Position numbers and translations under genes: made by a program
Notes under the pieces: model-generated
Told to the model about the DNA's origin: nothing
The model's database searches: none
The model's input: only the letters and a program-made list of their open reading frames with translations
In this document: positions 12,217-21,685 of the stretch, one piece after another
How the letters are laid out: each line of letters starts with the position of its first letter
Position numbering within the stretch: the stretch's first letter is position 1
Source of the DNA: Rhodococcus coprophilus NBRC 100603
Lineage (GTDB): Bacteria; Actinomycetota; Actinomycetes; Mycobacteriales; Mycobacteriaceae
Assembly: GCF_001895045.1 (NCBI RefSeq)
Contig: NZ_BDAM01000003.1
Span: forward strand, 186,001-250,000
Length of the DNA: 64,000 nt
Direction: 5' to 3'

Positions 12217-13002
12217 TCAGATGATCTTGTGGCTGACCAGGTACTGAGCGACCTTGTCGCCGCCGTCGCCCTCGTCGGTCACGCGCTCACCGGCGGTACG
12301 CGCAGGCTTCGGGGTGACACCGGTGACGGTGGACGCGGCGTTCGCGACACCGAAGATCTCGGGGTCGAGGCCGATGTCCGCCAGGGTGAGGGTCTGAACT
12401 TCCTTCTTCTTCGCGGCCATGATGCCCTTGAAGGACGGGAAGCGCGGCTCGTTGATCTTCTCGGTGACCGAGACGATCGCGGGGAGCGGTGCCTCGAGGC
12501 CGAAGACGCCCTCGTCGGTCTCACGCTCGCCGGTGGCCTTGCCGTCGGCGAGGGTCAGCTTGCGCAGGTGCGTCAGGTGCGGGAGGCCCAGGTACTCGGC
12601 GATGATCGCGGGCACAGCGCCGACGCGGCCGTCGGTGGCCTCGTTGCCGGCGATGACGAGCTCGACGCCCTCGATCTGACCGAGCGCCGCGGCGAGCGCG
12701 TACGCGGTCTGGATGGAGTCCGAGCCGTGCAGCGCGGGGTCGTTGAGGTGGATCGCCTTGTCGGCACCCATCGACAGCGCCTTGCGGATGGCGTCGGTCG
12801 CGCGGTCGGGACCCGCGGTGAGCACGGTGACCTCGCCGCCGTCGCGCTCCTTGATGAGCAGGGCCTCTTCGACCGCCCGCTCGTTGATCTCGTCGAGGAC
12901 CGCATCGGCGGCCTCACGGTCGAGCGTGTAGTCGCCGTCGGTGAGCTTGCGCTCGGACCACGTGTCGGGGACCTGCTTGATCAAAACGACGATGTTCGTC
13001 AT
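12217..13002 (-). CDS. etfB: Electron transfer flavoprotein beta subunit
   Basis: 261 aa. Beta subunit that binds AMP and contacts the dehydrogenase partner. The N-terminus MTNIVVLIKQVPDTWSERKL is the family start; the frame is open 34 codons further upstream but that stretch has no homology and no ribosome-binding site. The operon promoter should lie in 13003-13105, where the complement of 13097-13102 gives GATAAT, next to a large palindrome. Confidence 0.96.
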   Translation of the reverse strand: MTNIVVLIKQVPDTWSERKLTDGDYTLDREAADAVLDEINERAVEEALLIKERDGGEVTVLTAGPDRATDAIRKALSMGADKAIHLNDPALHGSDSIQTAYALAAALGQIEGVELVIAGNEATDGRVGAVPAIIAEYLGLPHLTHLRKLTLADGKATGERETDEGVFGLEAPLPAIVSVTEKINEPRFPSFKGIMAAKKKEVQTLTLADIGLDPEIFGVANAASTVTGVTPKPARTAGERVTDEGDGGDKVAQYLVSHKII

Positions 13003-13105
13003 GGGTCTGCGTCGACCTCCTGTGTGTAGCTGCCTTTGGTCGGCAAGGCGCTGCCTGAACCGAGCACTCGTGTCTGTCGCACGGCGTGTGCGATAGATTA
13101 TCAAA

Positions 13106-13133
13106 CGCTAAGTTACCCGTGGGTAACTTAGCG
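13106..13133. promoter_or_regulatory. 28-bp perfect palindrome, probable operator
   Basis: Two 13-bp arms, CGCTAAGTTACCC and GGGTAACTTAGCG, are separated by GT. It sits in the 175-bp divergent space between etfB (minus) and the SAM methyltransferase gene (plus), beside a GATAAT -10-like box facing etfB. The core TTACCC-N2-GGGTAA has the form of a TetR- or GntR-family site. The regulator is not in this window. Confidence 0.7.
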
Positions 13134-13177
13134 GGATTCCTGGTTCACCATAGCCGCACGAAAGGGCAGGCAAACCT

Positions 13178-14011
13178 GTGATCTGGACCACCGGAACGGT
13201 GCCGGAGAGGGTTGGCACTAATGTCTCGTCGGTGAGCGATACCAACAGCCGCGCCGACGACACCCTGACTCTCCCCCTCACCGGCGAACGGACCGTGCCC
13301 GGCATCGCCGAAGAGAACTATTGGTTCCGGCGGCACGAAGTGGTGTACCGGCGACTGCTCGATCGGTGCCGGGACCGGACCGTCCTCGAAGCGGGAGCGG
13401 GCGAAGGCTACGGCGCCGACATGATCGCCGACGTCGCAACCCGGGTCATCGGCCTCGACTACGACGAAAGCGCCGTCACCCACATCCGTGCCCGCTATCC
13501 CCGGGTCGACATGCGGCACGGCAACCTCGCCGAACTCCCTCTCGACGCCGAGACGGTCGACGTCGTCGTCAACTTCCAGGTCATCGAACACCTCTGGGAT
13601 CAAGGGCAGTTCCTTCGCGAATGCCACCGGGTGCTGACACCGGGCGGCGCGCTGCTGATCAGCACACCGAACCGCATCACCTTCTCCCCCGGGCGCGACA
13701 CACCTCTCAATCCGTTCCACACTCGCGAACTCGACGCAGCCGAACTCTCGGAACTGCTCGAGGACGCAGGATTCCGCGTCGAACTCATGACCGGCGTGCA
13801 CCACGGCCCCGCTCTCCGCGCGCTCGATGCCAAGCACGGCGGGTCGTTCATCGACGCGCAGATCGAACGTGCCCTGGCGGGAGAGCCGTGGCCGGCGGAT
13901 CTCACCGACGACGTCGCGGGCATCACCGTCGACGACTTCGTTCTCGATCCCGAAGACATCGACAGCAGCCTGGATCTGGTGGCTGTCGCGGTGAAAGATC
14001 CCGCACGGTGA
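13178..14011 (+). CDS. SAM-dependent methyltransferase (Rv3030-like)
   Basis: 277 aa class I methyltransferase. The SAM-binding motif is VLEAGAGEGYGADMI, with NFQVIEHLWDQ and TPNRITFSPG further on. The equivalent mycobacterial gene stands with a GH57 enzyme and a GT4 glucosyltransferase and is linked to methylglucose lipopolysaccharide. GTG at 13178 is preceded by AAAGGGCAGG; an alternative GTG at 13232 has no good ribosome-binding site. The stop overlaps the GTG of the next gene. Confidence 0.85.
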   Translation: MIWTTGTVPERVGTNVSSVSDTNSRADDTLTLPLTGERTVPGIAEENYWFRRHEVVYRRLLDRCRDRTVLEAGAGEGYGADMIADVATRVIGLDYDESAVTHIRARYPRVDMRHGNLAELPLDAETVDVVVNFQVIEHLWDQGQFLRECHRVLTPGGALLISTPNRITFSPGRDTPLNPFHTRELDAAELSELLEDAGFRVELMTGVHHGPALRALDAKHGGSFIDAQIERALAGEPWPADLTDDVAGITVDDFVLDPEDIDSSLDLVAVAVKDPAR

Positions 14012-15561
14012 CGACGAACTCCGCCGCAGAGCCGGGCATGTTCTCCCTCGTCCTGCACTCCCATCTGCCGTGGCTCGCCAATCACGGCAGATGGCCGGTC
14101 GGCGAGGAATGGCTCTACCAGTCCTGGGCCGCAACATATCTCCCGGTCACCGATGTCCTCCGGCGGCTTGCCCGCGAAGGACACACCCGCATGGTCACCC
14201 TGGGGATCACGCCCGTCCTGGCAGCCCAGCTCGACGACCCGCACTGCCTCGCGGGCATGCACCACTGGCTCGGCAACTGGCAACTGCGTGCACACGAGGC
14301 GGCCGGCATGGCCGAGGAGTCCTACCGGGCGCTCGGGGCACGGGAGCACCGTGCAGCGGGTGCGGCGCTGGAGATGTTCGAAACCCGCTGGCGCCACGGC
14401 GGTTCGCCGGTCCTGCGCGAACTGGTCGATGCGGACGCGATCGAGCTGCTCGGCGGTCCTCTCGCGCACCCCTTCCAGCCGTTGCTCGACCCCCGGATGC
14501 GCGAGTTCTCCCTCACCGAGGGTCTGCACGACGCACAGACCCGGTGGCAGCACCGTCCCCGCGGCATCTGGGGTCCCGAGTGCGGTTTCACACCGGGAAT
14601 GGAAACAGGTTATGCCGCAGCAGGTGTCGAACACTTCATGGTCGACGGTCCTGCTCTGCACGGCGACACCAGCCTCGGCCGGACCGTACTCGACTCGGAC
14701 GTCGTGTGTTTCGGACGTGACCTGCAGGTGTCGTACCGGGTGTGGTCGCCGAAGTCCGGATATCCCGGGCACTCCGCCTACCGCGACTTCCACACCTACT
14801 GTCACGACACCGGCCTCAAACCCTCGCGGGTGACCGGTCGCGCGGTGCCATCGGAGGACAAGGCGCCCTACGACCCCGAACTCGCCTCGCTCGCCGTCGA
14901 CCGCCACGTGTCCGACTTCGTCGAGACCATCCGGCGCCGCCTCCGCAGCGAGTCCGCACGCATCGGGCGAGACGCGCTCGTCGTCGCAGCATTCGACACC
15001 GAACTGTTCGGGCACTGGTGGTTCGAAGGTCCGCTGTTCCTCGAGCGACTTCTGCGAGCATTGCCCGAAGCAGGAATCGAGGTGGGCACTCTCACCGACG
15101 CGCGCGACCGTGGATATGTCGGTGGCCCGGTCGATCTCGCGGACTCGTCCTGGGGATCGGGCAAGGACTGGCGCGTGTGGGCGGGTGATCAGGTCTCCGA
15201 TCTCGTCCGGTTGAACGACGAGGTGGTCCGGACCACGCTGGACACCCTCGACAAAGCGCACGGCGGACGAGCGCTCGGAGCACCCGTCCTGCGCAACCGG
15301 GTGCACGACCAGATGTTGCGCGAAGCACTGCTGACCGTCTCGAGCGACTGGGCGTTCATGGTCAGCAAGGACACCGCGGCCGCGTACGCCCGCGATCGTG
15401 CGCACACCCACGCGCACGCGCTGCGGGAGATCGCCGACGCGGTGGCTTCCGGCCGGGACTCGGCAGCAGTACGGTTGGCCGACGGCTGGAACCGAGCCGA
15501 CAACCTTTTCCCCGGGCTCGACGCGCGACGCCTGCCCGGTCGCCACGGAGGCAAGTCATGA
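14008..15561 (+). CDS. GH57 1,4-alpha-glucan branching enzyme-like
   Basis: 517 aa glycoside hydrolase family 57. The likely nucleophile is Glu191 in IWGPECGF and the likely acid/base is Asp330 in AAFDTELFGHWWFEG. N-terminal FSLVLHSHLPW carries the family histidine pair. It should introduce alpha-1,6 branches into alpha-glucan, here probably the precursor of methylglucose lipopolysaccharide. The GTG at 14008 overlaps the methyltransferase stop. The C-terminus overlaps the next start (ATGA, 15558-15561). A long upstream open frame is antisense-type noise over the methyltransferase gene. Confidence 0.88.
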   Translation: MTTNSAAEPGMFSLVLHSHLPWLANHGRWPVGEEWLYQSWAATYLPVTDVLRRLAREGHTRMVTLGITPVLAAQLDDPHCLAGMHHWLGNWQLRAHEAAGMAEESYRALGAREHRAAGAALEMFETRWRHGGSPVLRELVDADAIELLGGPLAHPFQPLLDPRMREFSLTEGLHDAQTRWQHRPRGIWGPECGFTPGMETGYAAAGVEHFMVDGPALHGDTSLGRTVLDSDVVCFGRDLQVSYRVWSPKSGYPGHSAYRDFHTYCHDTGLKPSRVTGRAVPSEDKAPYDPELASLAVDRHVSDFVETIRRRLRSESARIGRDALVVAAFDTELFGHWWFEGPLFLERLLRALPEAGIEVGTLTDARDRGYVGGPVDLADSSWGSGKDWRVWAGDQVSDLVRLNDEVVRTTLDTLDKAHGGRALGAPVLRNRVHDQMLREALLTVSSDWAFMVSKDTAAAYARDRAHTHAHALREIADAVASGRDSAAVRLADGWNRADNLFPGLDARRLPGRHGGKS

Positions 15562-16805
15562 GGATTCTGATCGTGTCGTGGGAGTACCCGCCCGTCGTCG
15601 TCGGTGGGCTCGGCCGGCACGTTCACCATCTCGCCACCGAACTCGCCGCCGCGGGACACGAAGTCGTGGTGCTGTCGCGCCGTCCCACCGGGACCGACGC
15701 CACGACGCACCCCACGATCAGTCACATCGCCGAGGGCGTGCTGGTCGTCGCAGTCGCCGAGGACGCACCGCATTTCGTCTTCGGCGAGGACATGCTCGCG
15801 TGGACCCTGGCGATGGGGCACGCCATGGTGCGGGCCGGCGTCGCCCTGGGCCGCGGCGGCATCGGCGACGGCTGGCAACCCGATGTCGTGCACGCGCACG
15901 ACTGGCTCGTCGCGCATCCGGCCATCGCCCTGGCCGAACACTTCGACGTGCCCCTCGTCTCGACCCTGCACGCCACCGAAGCGGGACGCCACAGCGGATG
16001 GCTGTCGGGCAGGATCAACCGCCAGGTGCACTCGGTCGAGTGGTGGCTCGCCAACGAATCCGACGCCCTCATCACGTGTTCCGCGTCGATGTACGACGAG
16101 GTGACCGCGCTGTACGGTCCCGATCTGCCGCAGATCTCGGTGATCCGCAACGGCATCGACATCACGACGTGGTCGTATCGCGAGCGCGCGCCGCGGTCCG
16201 GACCGCCCCGCCTCCTGTACGTGGGGCGACTCGAGTACGAGAAGGGCGTACAGGACGCGATCGCCGCACTGCCCAGGATCCGGCGCTTCCACCCTGGCAC
16301 CACGCTCGTCGTCGCCGGTGAAGGAACCCAGTCCGACTGGCTGCGCGAACAGGCCCGTGTCCATCGCGTCGCACGGTCGGTGAGTTTCGTCGGCAACCTC
16401 GACCACACCGAACTGCTCGGGTGGCTGCACACCGCCGACGCCATCGTGCTGCCGAGCCGGTACGAACCGTTCGGCATCATCGCGCTCGAAGCTGCCGCTG
16501 CGGGAACACCATTGGTCGCCTCCACGGCCGGTGGGCTCGGTGAGGCCGTCGTCCACGGGTCGACGGGCTTGTCGTTTCCGCCTGGCGACGTCGCGGCACT
16601 CACCTCGGCGGTGCGCGAGACGCTCGACGACCCGGCTGCCGCACAGGAACGCGCCCGCGCGGCCCGTGCCCGGCTCACCGACGACTTCGACTGGGGGCAG
16701 GTCGCCGAGGAGACCGTCCAGGTCTACTCCGGGGCCAAGCGACGGGTGCGGCATCCGCTCGGGCGACCGGTGATTCCGCAGCGACCGCTTCCCGACCGGG
16801 ACTGA
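15558..16805 (+). CDS. GT4 glucosyltransferase (Rv3032-like)
   Basis: 415 aa glycosyltransferase of GT-B fold. N-terminal WEYPPVVVGGLGRHVHHLA is the glycogen-synthase-like acceptor loop. The C-terminal donor site has RLEYEKGVQDAI and the EPFGIIALE element (E-x7-E). The family elongates alpha-1,4-glucan from NDP-glucose and serves methylglucose lipopolysaccharide synthesis in mycobacteria. It is third in the methyltransferase-GH57-GT4 operon. The stop lies one base before the stop of the convergent amidase gene. Confidence 0.9.
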   Translation: MRILIVSWEYPPVVVGGLGRHVHHLATELAAAGHEVVVLSRRPTGTDATTHPTISHIAEGVLVVAVAEDAPHFVFGEDMLAWTLAMGHAMVRAGVALGRGGIGDGWQPDVVHAHDWLVAHPAIALAEHFDVPLVSTLHATEAGRHSGWLSGRINRQVHSVEWWLANESDALITCSASMYDEVTALYGPDLPQISVIRNGIDITTWSYRERAPRSGPPRLLYVGRLEYEKGVQDAIAALPRIRRFHPGTTLVVAGEGTQSDWLREQARVHRVARSVSFVGNLDHTELLGWLHTADAIVLPSRYEPFGIIALEAAAAGTPLVASTAGGLGEAVVHGSTGLSFPPGDVAALTSAVRETLDDPAAAQERARAARARLTDDFDWGQVAEETVQVYSGAKRRVRHPLGRPVIPQRPLPDRD

Positions 16806-16806
16806 C

Positions 16807-18294
16807 TCAGCCGACGGCGAGTGCCGGCCGCCGATCGAACCACGGACGGGCCTGTTCCAGTTCGCCGCCGAGTGCCAGCAGGAGACCCTCGCCGCCGAGC
16901 GGGGCGACGAACTGGACACCGAGCGGCATGCCGTCCGCCGTCCAGTGCAACGGAAGTGAGATCGCCGGACGACCGGTGATGTTCGCCAACTGGGTGTACG
17001 GGGTGCGGCTGAGGTTTTCGTCGATCATCCGGTCCACCAGACCGGTCCAGCGGGCCACCTTGCCCATGCGCGTCGCGATGAGCACGTTCCCGAGGGTGCT
17101 CATCCAGCGCGGCGTGGCCAGTTCCCCGATTCTCGCGGGCGGGTATGCCAGGGTCGGGGTGAGCAGCAGGTCGTAGCGGTCATGGAAGGCGGCGAGCCGG
17201 GCGGTGTGTTCGCCCCAGCGATCCAGCGCGGCGAGATACTGCGGCGCGGGCACGGTCCGGCCCAGTTCGGCGAGGATGCGGGTGTCGAATTCGAATCCGT
17301 CCGGACCCGACCCCGTGCGTTGCTTCACCTCGTCGACTTCCGTTGCCAGCGACGCGAACCACATCGTGAGGAAGTCCGAAGCGAGTTGCCGCTCGTCGAC
17401 ACCGGTCGTCGCAGGCTCGACGTGATGGCCGAGTTCGTCCAGCAGGGCGACCGTCGCGTCCACCGCAGCGATCGCCTCGGGGTCGACTCCGGTACCGAGG
17501 GGAGACTCGGTCGCGTAACCGATGCGCAGTCGCCGGGGCGCGACGCGTGCTGCAGCCGAATACGACTGCGGCGGAGCCGCACTCAGGAAGGGCGCCGCCG
17601 CATAGGCACCGGCCATGACGTCCAGGAGAGCCGCGGAGTCACGGATGCTCCGCGTGATCGCCCCGTTCGTCGCAGCCCCGTGCAGCGGTTCGCTGCCGAG
17701 CGGGCCGGTCGGCACGACTCCGCGTCCGGGCTTGAGACCGACGAGACCGCAGCATGCGGCCGGGATCCGGATCGAGCCGCCGCCGTCGCTCGCACCCGCA
17801 GCGGGCACCACTCCCGCCGCGACGGCGGCCGCGGAACCACCGGACGAACCTCCGGGAGTCGACGCCGGATTCCATGGGTTCCGCGTGGGACCGTTGGCTT
17901 CCGGTTCCGTGATGCCCTTGAGCCCGAATTCGGGGGTGTTGGTCTTCCCGAAGACGACGAGGCCGGCGTCGAGCCAGCGGTCGACGACCACCGAATTCCG
18001 CTCGGCGGGCACATGGGCGAGCGCCCGGGAACCGCTTCCCGTAGGGATACCGGCGATGTCCTGCCCCAGGTCCTTGACGAGGAAGGGCACACCCGCGAAC
18101 AAACCCTCGAGCCGGTGGCCGGCCCGCACGCGAGCCTCACGGTCGAGCCGGCACACCACCGTATTGAGAATCGGCTCGACGGCGTCGAGCCTGCCGATCG
18201 CAGTCTCGAGCAGTTCGTGCGGCGTTGTCTGCCCGCTCGCCACCAGTTCTGCGAGCCCCACGGCGTCGTATCGTCCGTATTCCTCGAAGTCCAC
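16807..18294 (-). CDS. Amidase, amidase-signature family
   Basis: 495 aa, standard length. The Ser-cisSer-Lys triad is visible: Lys in PFLVKDLGQ, the loop GGSSGGSAAAVAAG, and the nucleophile serine in GASDGGGSIRIPA. It hydrolyses an amide of unknown type; mycobacterial relatives are called AmiC or AmiB without firm substrates. It is cytoplasmic, with no signal peptide. It is convergent with the glucosyltransferase gene and 42 bp beyond the acyltransferase gene on the same strand. Confidence 0.88.
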   Translation of the reverse strand: MDFEEYGRYDAVGLAELVASGQTTPHELLETAIGRLDAVEPILNTVVCRLDREARVRAGHRLEGLFAGVPFLVKDLGQDIAGIPTGSGSRALAHVPAERNSVVVDRWLDAGLVVFGKTNTPEFGLKGITEPEANGPTRNPWNPASTPGGSSGGSAAAVAAGVVPAAGASDGGGSIRIPAACCGLVGLKPGRGVVPTGPLGSEPLHGAATNGAITRSIRDSAALLDVMAGAYAAAPFLSAAPPQSYSAAARVAPRRLRIGYATESPLGTGVDPEAIAAVDATVALLDELGHHVEPATTGVDERQLASDFLTMWFASLATEVDEVKQRTGSGPDGFEFDTRILAELGRTVPAPQYLAALDRWGEHTARLAAFHDRYDLLLTPTLAYPPARIGELATPRWMSTLGNVLIATRMGKVARWTGLVDRMIDENLSRTPYTQLANITGRPAISLPLHWTADGMPLGVQFVAPLGGEGLLLALGGELEQARPWFDRRPALAVG

Positions 18295-18336
18295 GGTCGA
18301 GCCCCTCCCCTTACCGATTCTTCGTGCGATCCGTCG

Positions 18337-19101
18337 TCAGACGCCCGGTTGTGCGTCGACCGGTCGTTCTCCCGCCTTCTTCCGGGCGATGTCCGCGAGT
18401 GCTTCGGCCCGTGCGGCACGCTCGGCGGCGGCAGTCTCCCACGACACCTTGCGATTCTTCACGACCTTCGCGGGTGAGCCGACCGCAATGCTGAAGTCGG
18501 GGATTTCGCCCTTGACCACCGCGTGCGCGCCGAGCACGCAACCGCGGCCCACCTTCGTGTTGCGCAGCACCGTCACCTTCGCGGCGATCCAGGTGTCCGG
18601 ACCGATCCGCACCGGACCCTTGATGATGCCCTGATCCTTGATCGGATAGGTGATGTCCTCGGTGCGGTGGTCGAAATCGCAGATGTAGCACCAGTCGGCG
18701 ACCAGCGTCGACGCGCCGATCTCGATGTCCAGGTAGGTGTTGACGACGTTGTCCTTGCCGAACACCACCTTGTCGCCGATGCGCAGCGACCCCTCGTGGC
18801 AGCGGATCGCGTTGCCGTCGCCGATGTGCACCCACTTGCCGATCTCGAGACGCGCCAGTTCGGGCGTCGCGTGGATCTCGACGTTCTTCCCCAGAAACAC
18901 CATCCCGCGCAGCACGACGTGCGGATTCGCCAGCTTGAACTTCGCCAGGCGGTAGTACCGGACCAGGTACCACGGCGTGTACGCCTTGTTTGCCAGCACC
19001 CATCGCAGAGATGACAGTGTCAGGAATCGTGCCTGGTCCTGATCCCGGCGACGGGAACCGCGCCACCTCGTGCGCAGCGGTGCGCCCCACATGCTCGTCA
19101 T
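18337..19101 (-). CDS. Hexapeptide-repeat acyltransferase (Rv3034c-like)
   Basis: 254 aa. The central part has left-handed beta-helix hexapeptide repeats (for example IGDGNAIRCHEGSLRIGDK, then VRIGPDTWIAAKVTV), as in CoA-dependent O- or N-acyltransferases. The C-terminal segment is Ala/Arg/Lys rich. I place the start at ATG 19101 (MTSMWGAP); the frame runs on upstream into the divergent lipoprotein gene. In mycobacteria this gene lies next to the methylglucose lipopolysaccharide genes, so sugar acylation is a reasonable guess. Confidence 0.78.
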   Translation of the reverse strand: MTSMWGAPLRTRWRGSRRRDQDQARFLTLSSLRWVLANKAYTPWYLVRYYRLAKFKLANPHVVLRGMVFLGKNVEIHATPELARLEIGKWVHIGDGNAIRCHEGSLRIGDKVVFGKDNVVNTYLDIEIGASTLVADWCYICDFDHRTEDITYPIKDQGIIKGPVRIGPDTWIAAKVTVLRNTKVGRGCVLGAHAVVKGEIPDFSIAVGSPAKVVKNRKVSWETAAAERAARAEALADIARKKAGERPVDAQPGV

Positions 19102-19195
19102 AGGGGGCAGCCTACGGTCCGCCTCCCGCGCGGGGTGCAACCCCCGGCCCGATACGCTGACGGCTCGAAACGTTCGTCCCGGGAGGAGTTGGGTG

Positions 19196-20497
19196 ATGCG
19201 GGGTGTCCTGCGGGCCGCAGTGCTGGCATCGACGGCAGCGGTCGCACTGAGCGGGTGCGCAGGCGGGGGTGGCACCACCGACGTGCTCTCCGAAGGAGGC
19301 TGGCCGGCCCGCTACTCGGACTCCCGGAACAGCAGTACCGCGACCGCCGGAGGACTCGACGACATCTCCCCCGCCTGGGCGCGGCCACTGGGCGGCCAGG
19401 TGGGATCGCCCGCCGGGGTGGCGGCCAACGGTCAGATCGCAGTCACCGCATCGACGGAGGCGGGGTGCAACCTCTTCTCCTTCCAGATCGGCAACGGACG
19501 CAAGCGCTGGTGCACGCGACTCGCTCCGGGAGCGACGACCGTCACCCCTGTGTCGGACGGCAACGCGAACATCTACGTCGGCGAGGACGGCGGCATGTTC
19601 TCGTTCAACGACCATGGGCAGCGGCGCTGGCGGATCCCGGTGAGCGGCACACCGCGCAGTGCCCAGTTCGCGTCCGACGGAAAGCTGGTGGTCGTCACGC
19701 ATTTCGGCCAGGTCAACATCATCAACCCGCAGACCGGCCAACTCGTCGCACCGCTGTTCGATCTCGTACCGATTCCCGCTGTCGACGACGGCCAGAACGT
19801 CCCGCGACCCGCCAGTGACCACGGCTTGGCCGCGTGCTTCGGCGGATCGCCCGATTGCCCTGTCGCGACCAACCCTGCCGTCGACCTCGCCACGGACCGG
19901 ATCTTCGTGACGTTGTGGCGTCCCGGCGCCGATCGCGCGTCGCTCGTCGCCATGCGGTACACGAGCGGCGACAACGCTTCCGTGGTCGAAGAGTGGTCCA
20001 CCGACGACCTGCCGGGCGGCGCCGTGACGAGTCCGGTGCTCTCCGCCGACGGCACGGTCGTCTACGTGCACGACGGGGACGGGACCCTGTGGGCACTCGA
20101 TTCGGCGACGGGCACCGCTCGCTGGAACCAACGCCTCGATCACGCTCCCGCCACCGGTCCGGCAGTGACCGCCGACGGACTGCTGCTGATCGCCGCGGAC
20201 GGTGCAGGCGGATCGCTGCTCGCCCTGCGCGACACCGGCGACGGCGCCGAGACAGTCTGGGAACGCACCGACGTCACCGCGCACGGAGTACCGGCGGTGA
20301 CTGCGGACGGTCTGGGTTATTCGGTGATCGACGGTGGCGACGGTCCGGCCGCGCTCGTGTTCGACACCTCGGACGGCCGGACCATCGACGAGGAAACATT
20401 GACGGAGGCAACAGGTTTCCCGATCGGCACTGCTGTGGGACCCGACGGGGAATTCGTCACGACGACGCACGACGGCGACATCGTCGTGCTCCGCTGA
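19196..20497 (+). CDS. PQQ-like beta-propeller lipoprotein (Rv3035-like)
   Basis: 434 aa. The signal peptide MRGVLRAAVLASTAAVALSG ends in a lipobox with Cys at about residue 21 (LSGC). The mature part has repeated blades with Trp/Gly motifs (GTARWNQRLD, TLWALDSATG) like PQQ-binding or BamB proteins. It is probably anchored in the membrane facing outward. ATG 19196 follows GGGAGGAG; an in-frame GTG directly before it is equally close. It is convergent with the THUMP-like gene (30 bp apart). Confidence 0.82.
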   Translation: MRGVLRAAVLASTAAVALSGCAGGGGTTDVLSEGGWPARYSDSRNSSTATAGGLDDISPAWARPLGGQVGSPAGVAANGQIAVTASTEAGCNLFSFQIGNGRKRWCTRLAPGATTVTPVSDGNANIYVGEDGGMFSFNDHGQRRWRIPVSGTPRSAQFASDGKLVVVTHFGQVNIINPQTGQLVAPLFDLVPIPAVDDGQNVPRPASDHGLAACFGGSPDCPVATNPAVDLATDRIFVTLWRPGADRASLVAMRYTSGDNASVVEEWSTDDLPGGAVTSPVLSADGTVVYVHDGDGTLWALDSATGTARWNQRLDHAPATGPAVTADGLLLIAADGAGGSLLALRDTGDGAETVWERTDVTAHGVPAVTADGLGYSVIDGGDGPAALVFDTSDGRTIDEETLTEATGFPIGTAVGPDGEFVTTTHDGDIVVLR

Positions 20498-20527
20498 CGG
20501 GGCCGCGACTCCACCGCCGCCGTTCCG

Positions 20528-21682
20528 CTAGCGGGACGCCTCGCACACGAAAGCCTCGGGGGTGCGGCCGATCCTGGTGAGCACCACGCTCAGCGATCGC
20601 GAACCCTTGAGTTTCAGCCGCGGTCGCAACACGGCGGGGTCGATGTCGAGTCCACGCACCAGGATCTCGGCGATCCCGCAGTCGAGGCGCGACAGCGCTT
20701 GTTTGAGCGATTTCTCGGTGTACTTGAACTGTTCGAGGATGCGAAATCCGCGCACACCCTCCGGGAGCGCGTCACCGGTGAGATACGCGATGCGCGGGTC
20801 GAGTTGCCACAGCCCGTGCGCGGCCGCGTAGTGACGCACCAGGCCGGCCCGCACGATCGCACCGTCCGGATCGATGATCCACCGACCCGGCGCGCGTTCC
20901 GGGATGTCGTCGGGCATGGTGTCGGTGACTTCGAAACCCGTTCCGTCCGAACGGAGTACAGCGGCGCGTCGGCGTGCTCCGCCGAGCGCCAGGCCGGGAG
21001 AATACAGGCACGCTTCCCTCACCCCGCCGTCCAGCGACACGACCTCCACCTCGCCGTCCCAGCCCAAGGAGTCGAAATCCAGGCCCGGCGCACACTTCAC
21101 GGCCAGATCCCGGCCGGCATAGGTATCGAGAAGGTCGGGCAGCGGAGGCTGCAACGCCGCCGGGTCGTGCGTCCTGCGACCGCCGGCGCGGCGCGCGGGA
21201 TCGGCGATGACGGTCGTATTGCGTGTAACGGGCCGTAAGGCGTCGGCGCGGACGAGATGCGCTTGCGGCACGTTGTGCGCGGCCATCGCGAGCCGGACGG
21301 CATCGAGGTCGCTGCCCACCACCGTCTCCGCGACCCCGACGAGGTGCGCGAGTTCGGCGCCGACCGAGCACGTGACGTCGTGAACGGCGCGGCCGACGAG
21401 TCGCCGGGCGCGGTGCGCCGCGACCGGTCCGGGCGTCGCCTGCTGCACGGCGTCGTCGGTGAGCACCCATCGCTCCGCACCGGAAATCTTGGCAGCGGCC
21501 TTGCGGCGCACCAATACCGTTTCCACGAGAAGAGATGTGCGGTCGCCGAAATGCGTGCGCACCCAGCCGATATCGGCCAGGCGCGTACGCGTCGACAGTT
21601 CACGCTCGCCGACGCGGGCGAGCGCTTCCGCGCCGGCGTCCGAGGTCAGGTACGCGACGTCGGCGAGCGTGAACTCGTACAC
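20528..21682 (-). CDS. THUMP-like-domain methyltransferase (Rv3037c-like)
   Basis: 384 aa. A Rossmann-type core (VHDVTCSVGAELAHLVG, then VVGSDLDAVRL, then TVIADPARR) resembles RNA methyltransferases. The C-terminal 100 residues (FRILEQFKYTEKSLKQ, then AEILVRGLDIDPAVLRPRL) form the THUMP-like domain. The substrate is unknown, probably RNA. It is separated by 3 bp from the upstream methyltransferase gene on the same strand. Confidence 0.8.
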   Translation of the reverse strand: MYEFTLADVAYLTSDAGAEALARVGERELSTRTRLADIGWVRTHFGDRTSLLVETVLVRRKAAAKISGAERWVLTDDAVQQATPGPVAAHRARRLVGRAVHDVTCSVGAELAHLVGVAETVVGSDLDAVRLAMAAHNVPQAHLVRADALRPVTRNTTVIADPARRAGGRRTHDPAALQPPLPDLLDTYAGRDLAVKCAPGLDFDSLGWDGEVEVVSLDGGVREACLYSPGLALGGARRRAAVLRSDGTGFEVTDTMPDDIPERAPGRWIIDPDGAIVRAGLVRHYAAAHGLWQLDPRIAYLTGDALPEGVRGFRILEQFKYTEKSLKQALSRLDCGIAEILVRGLDIDPAVLRPRLKLKGSRSLSVVLTRIGRTPEAFVCEASR

Positions 21683-21685
21683 CGG

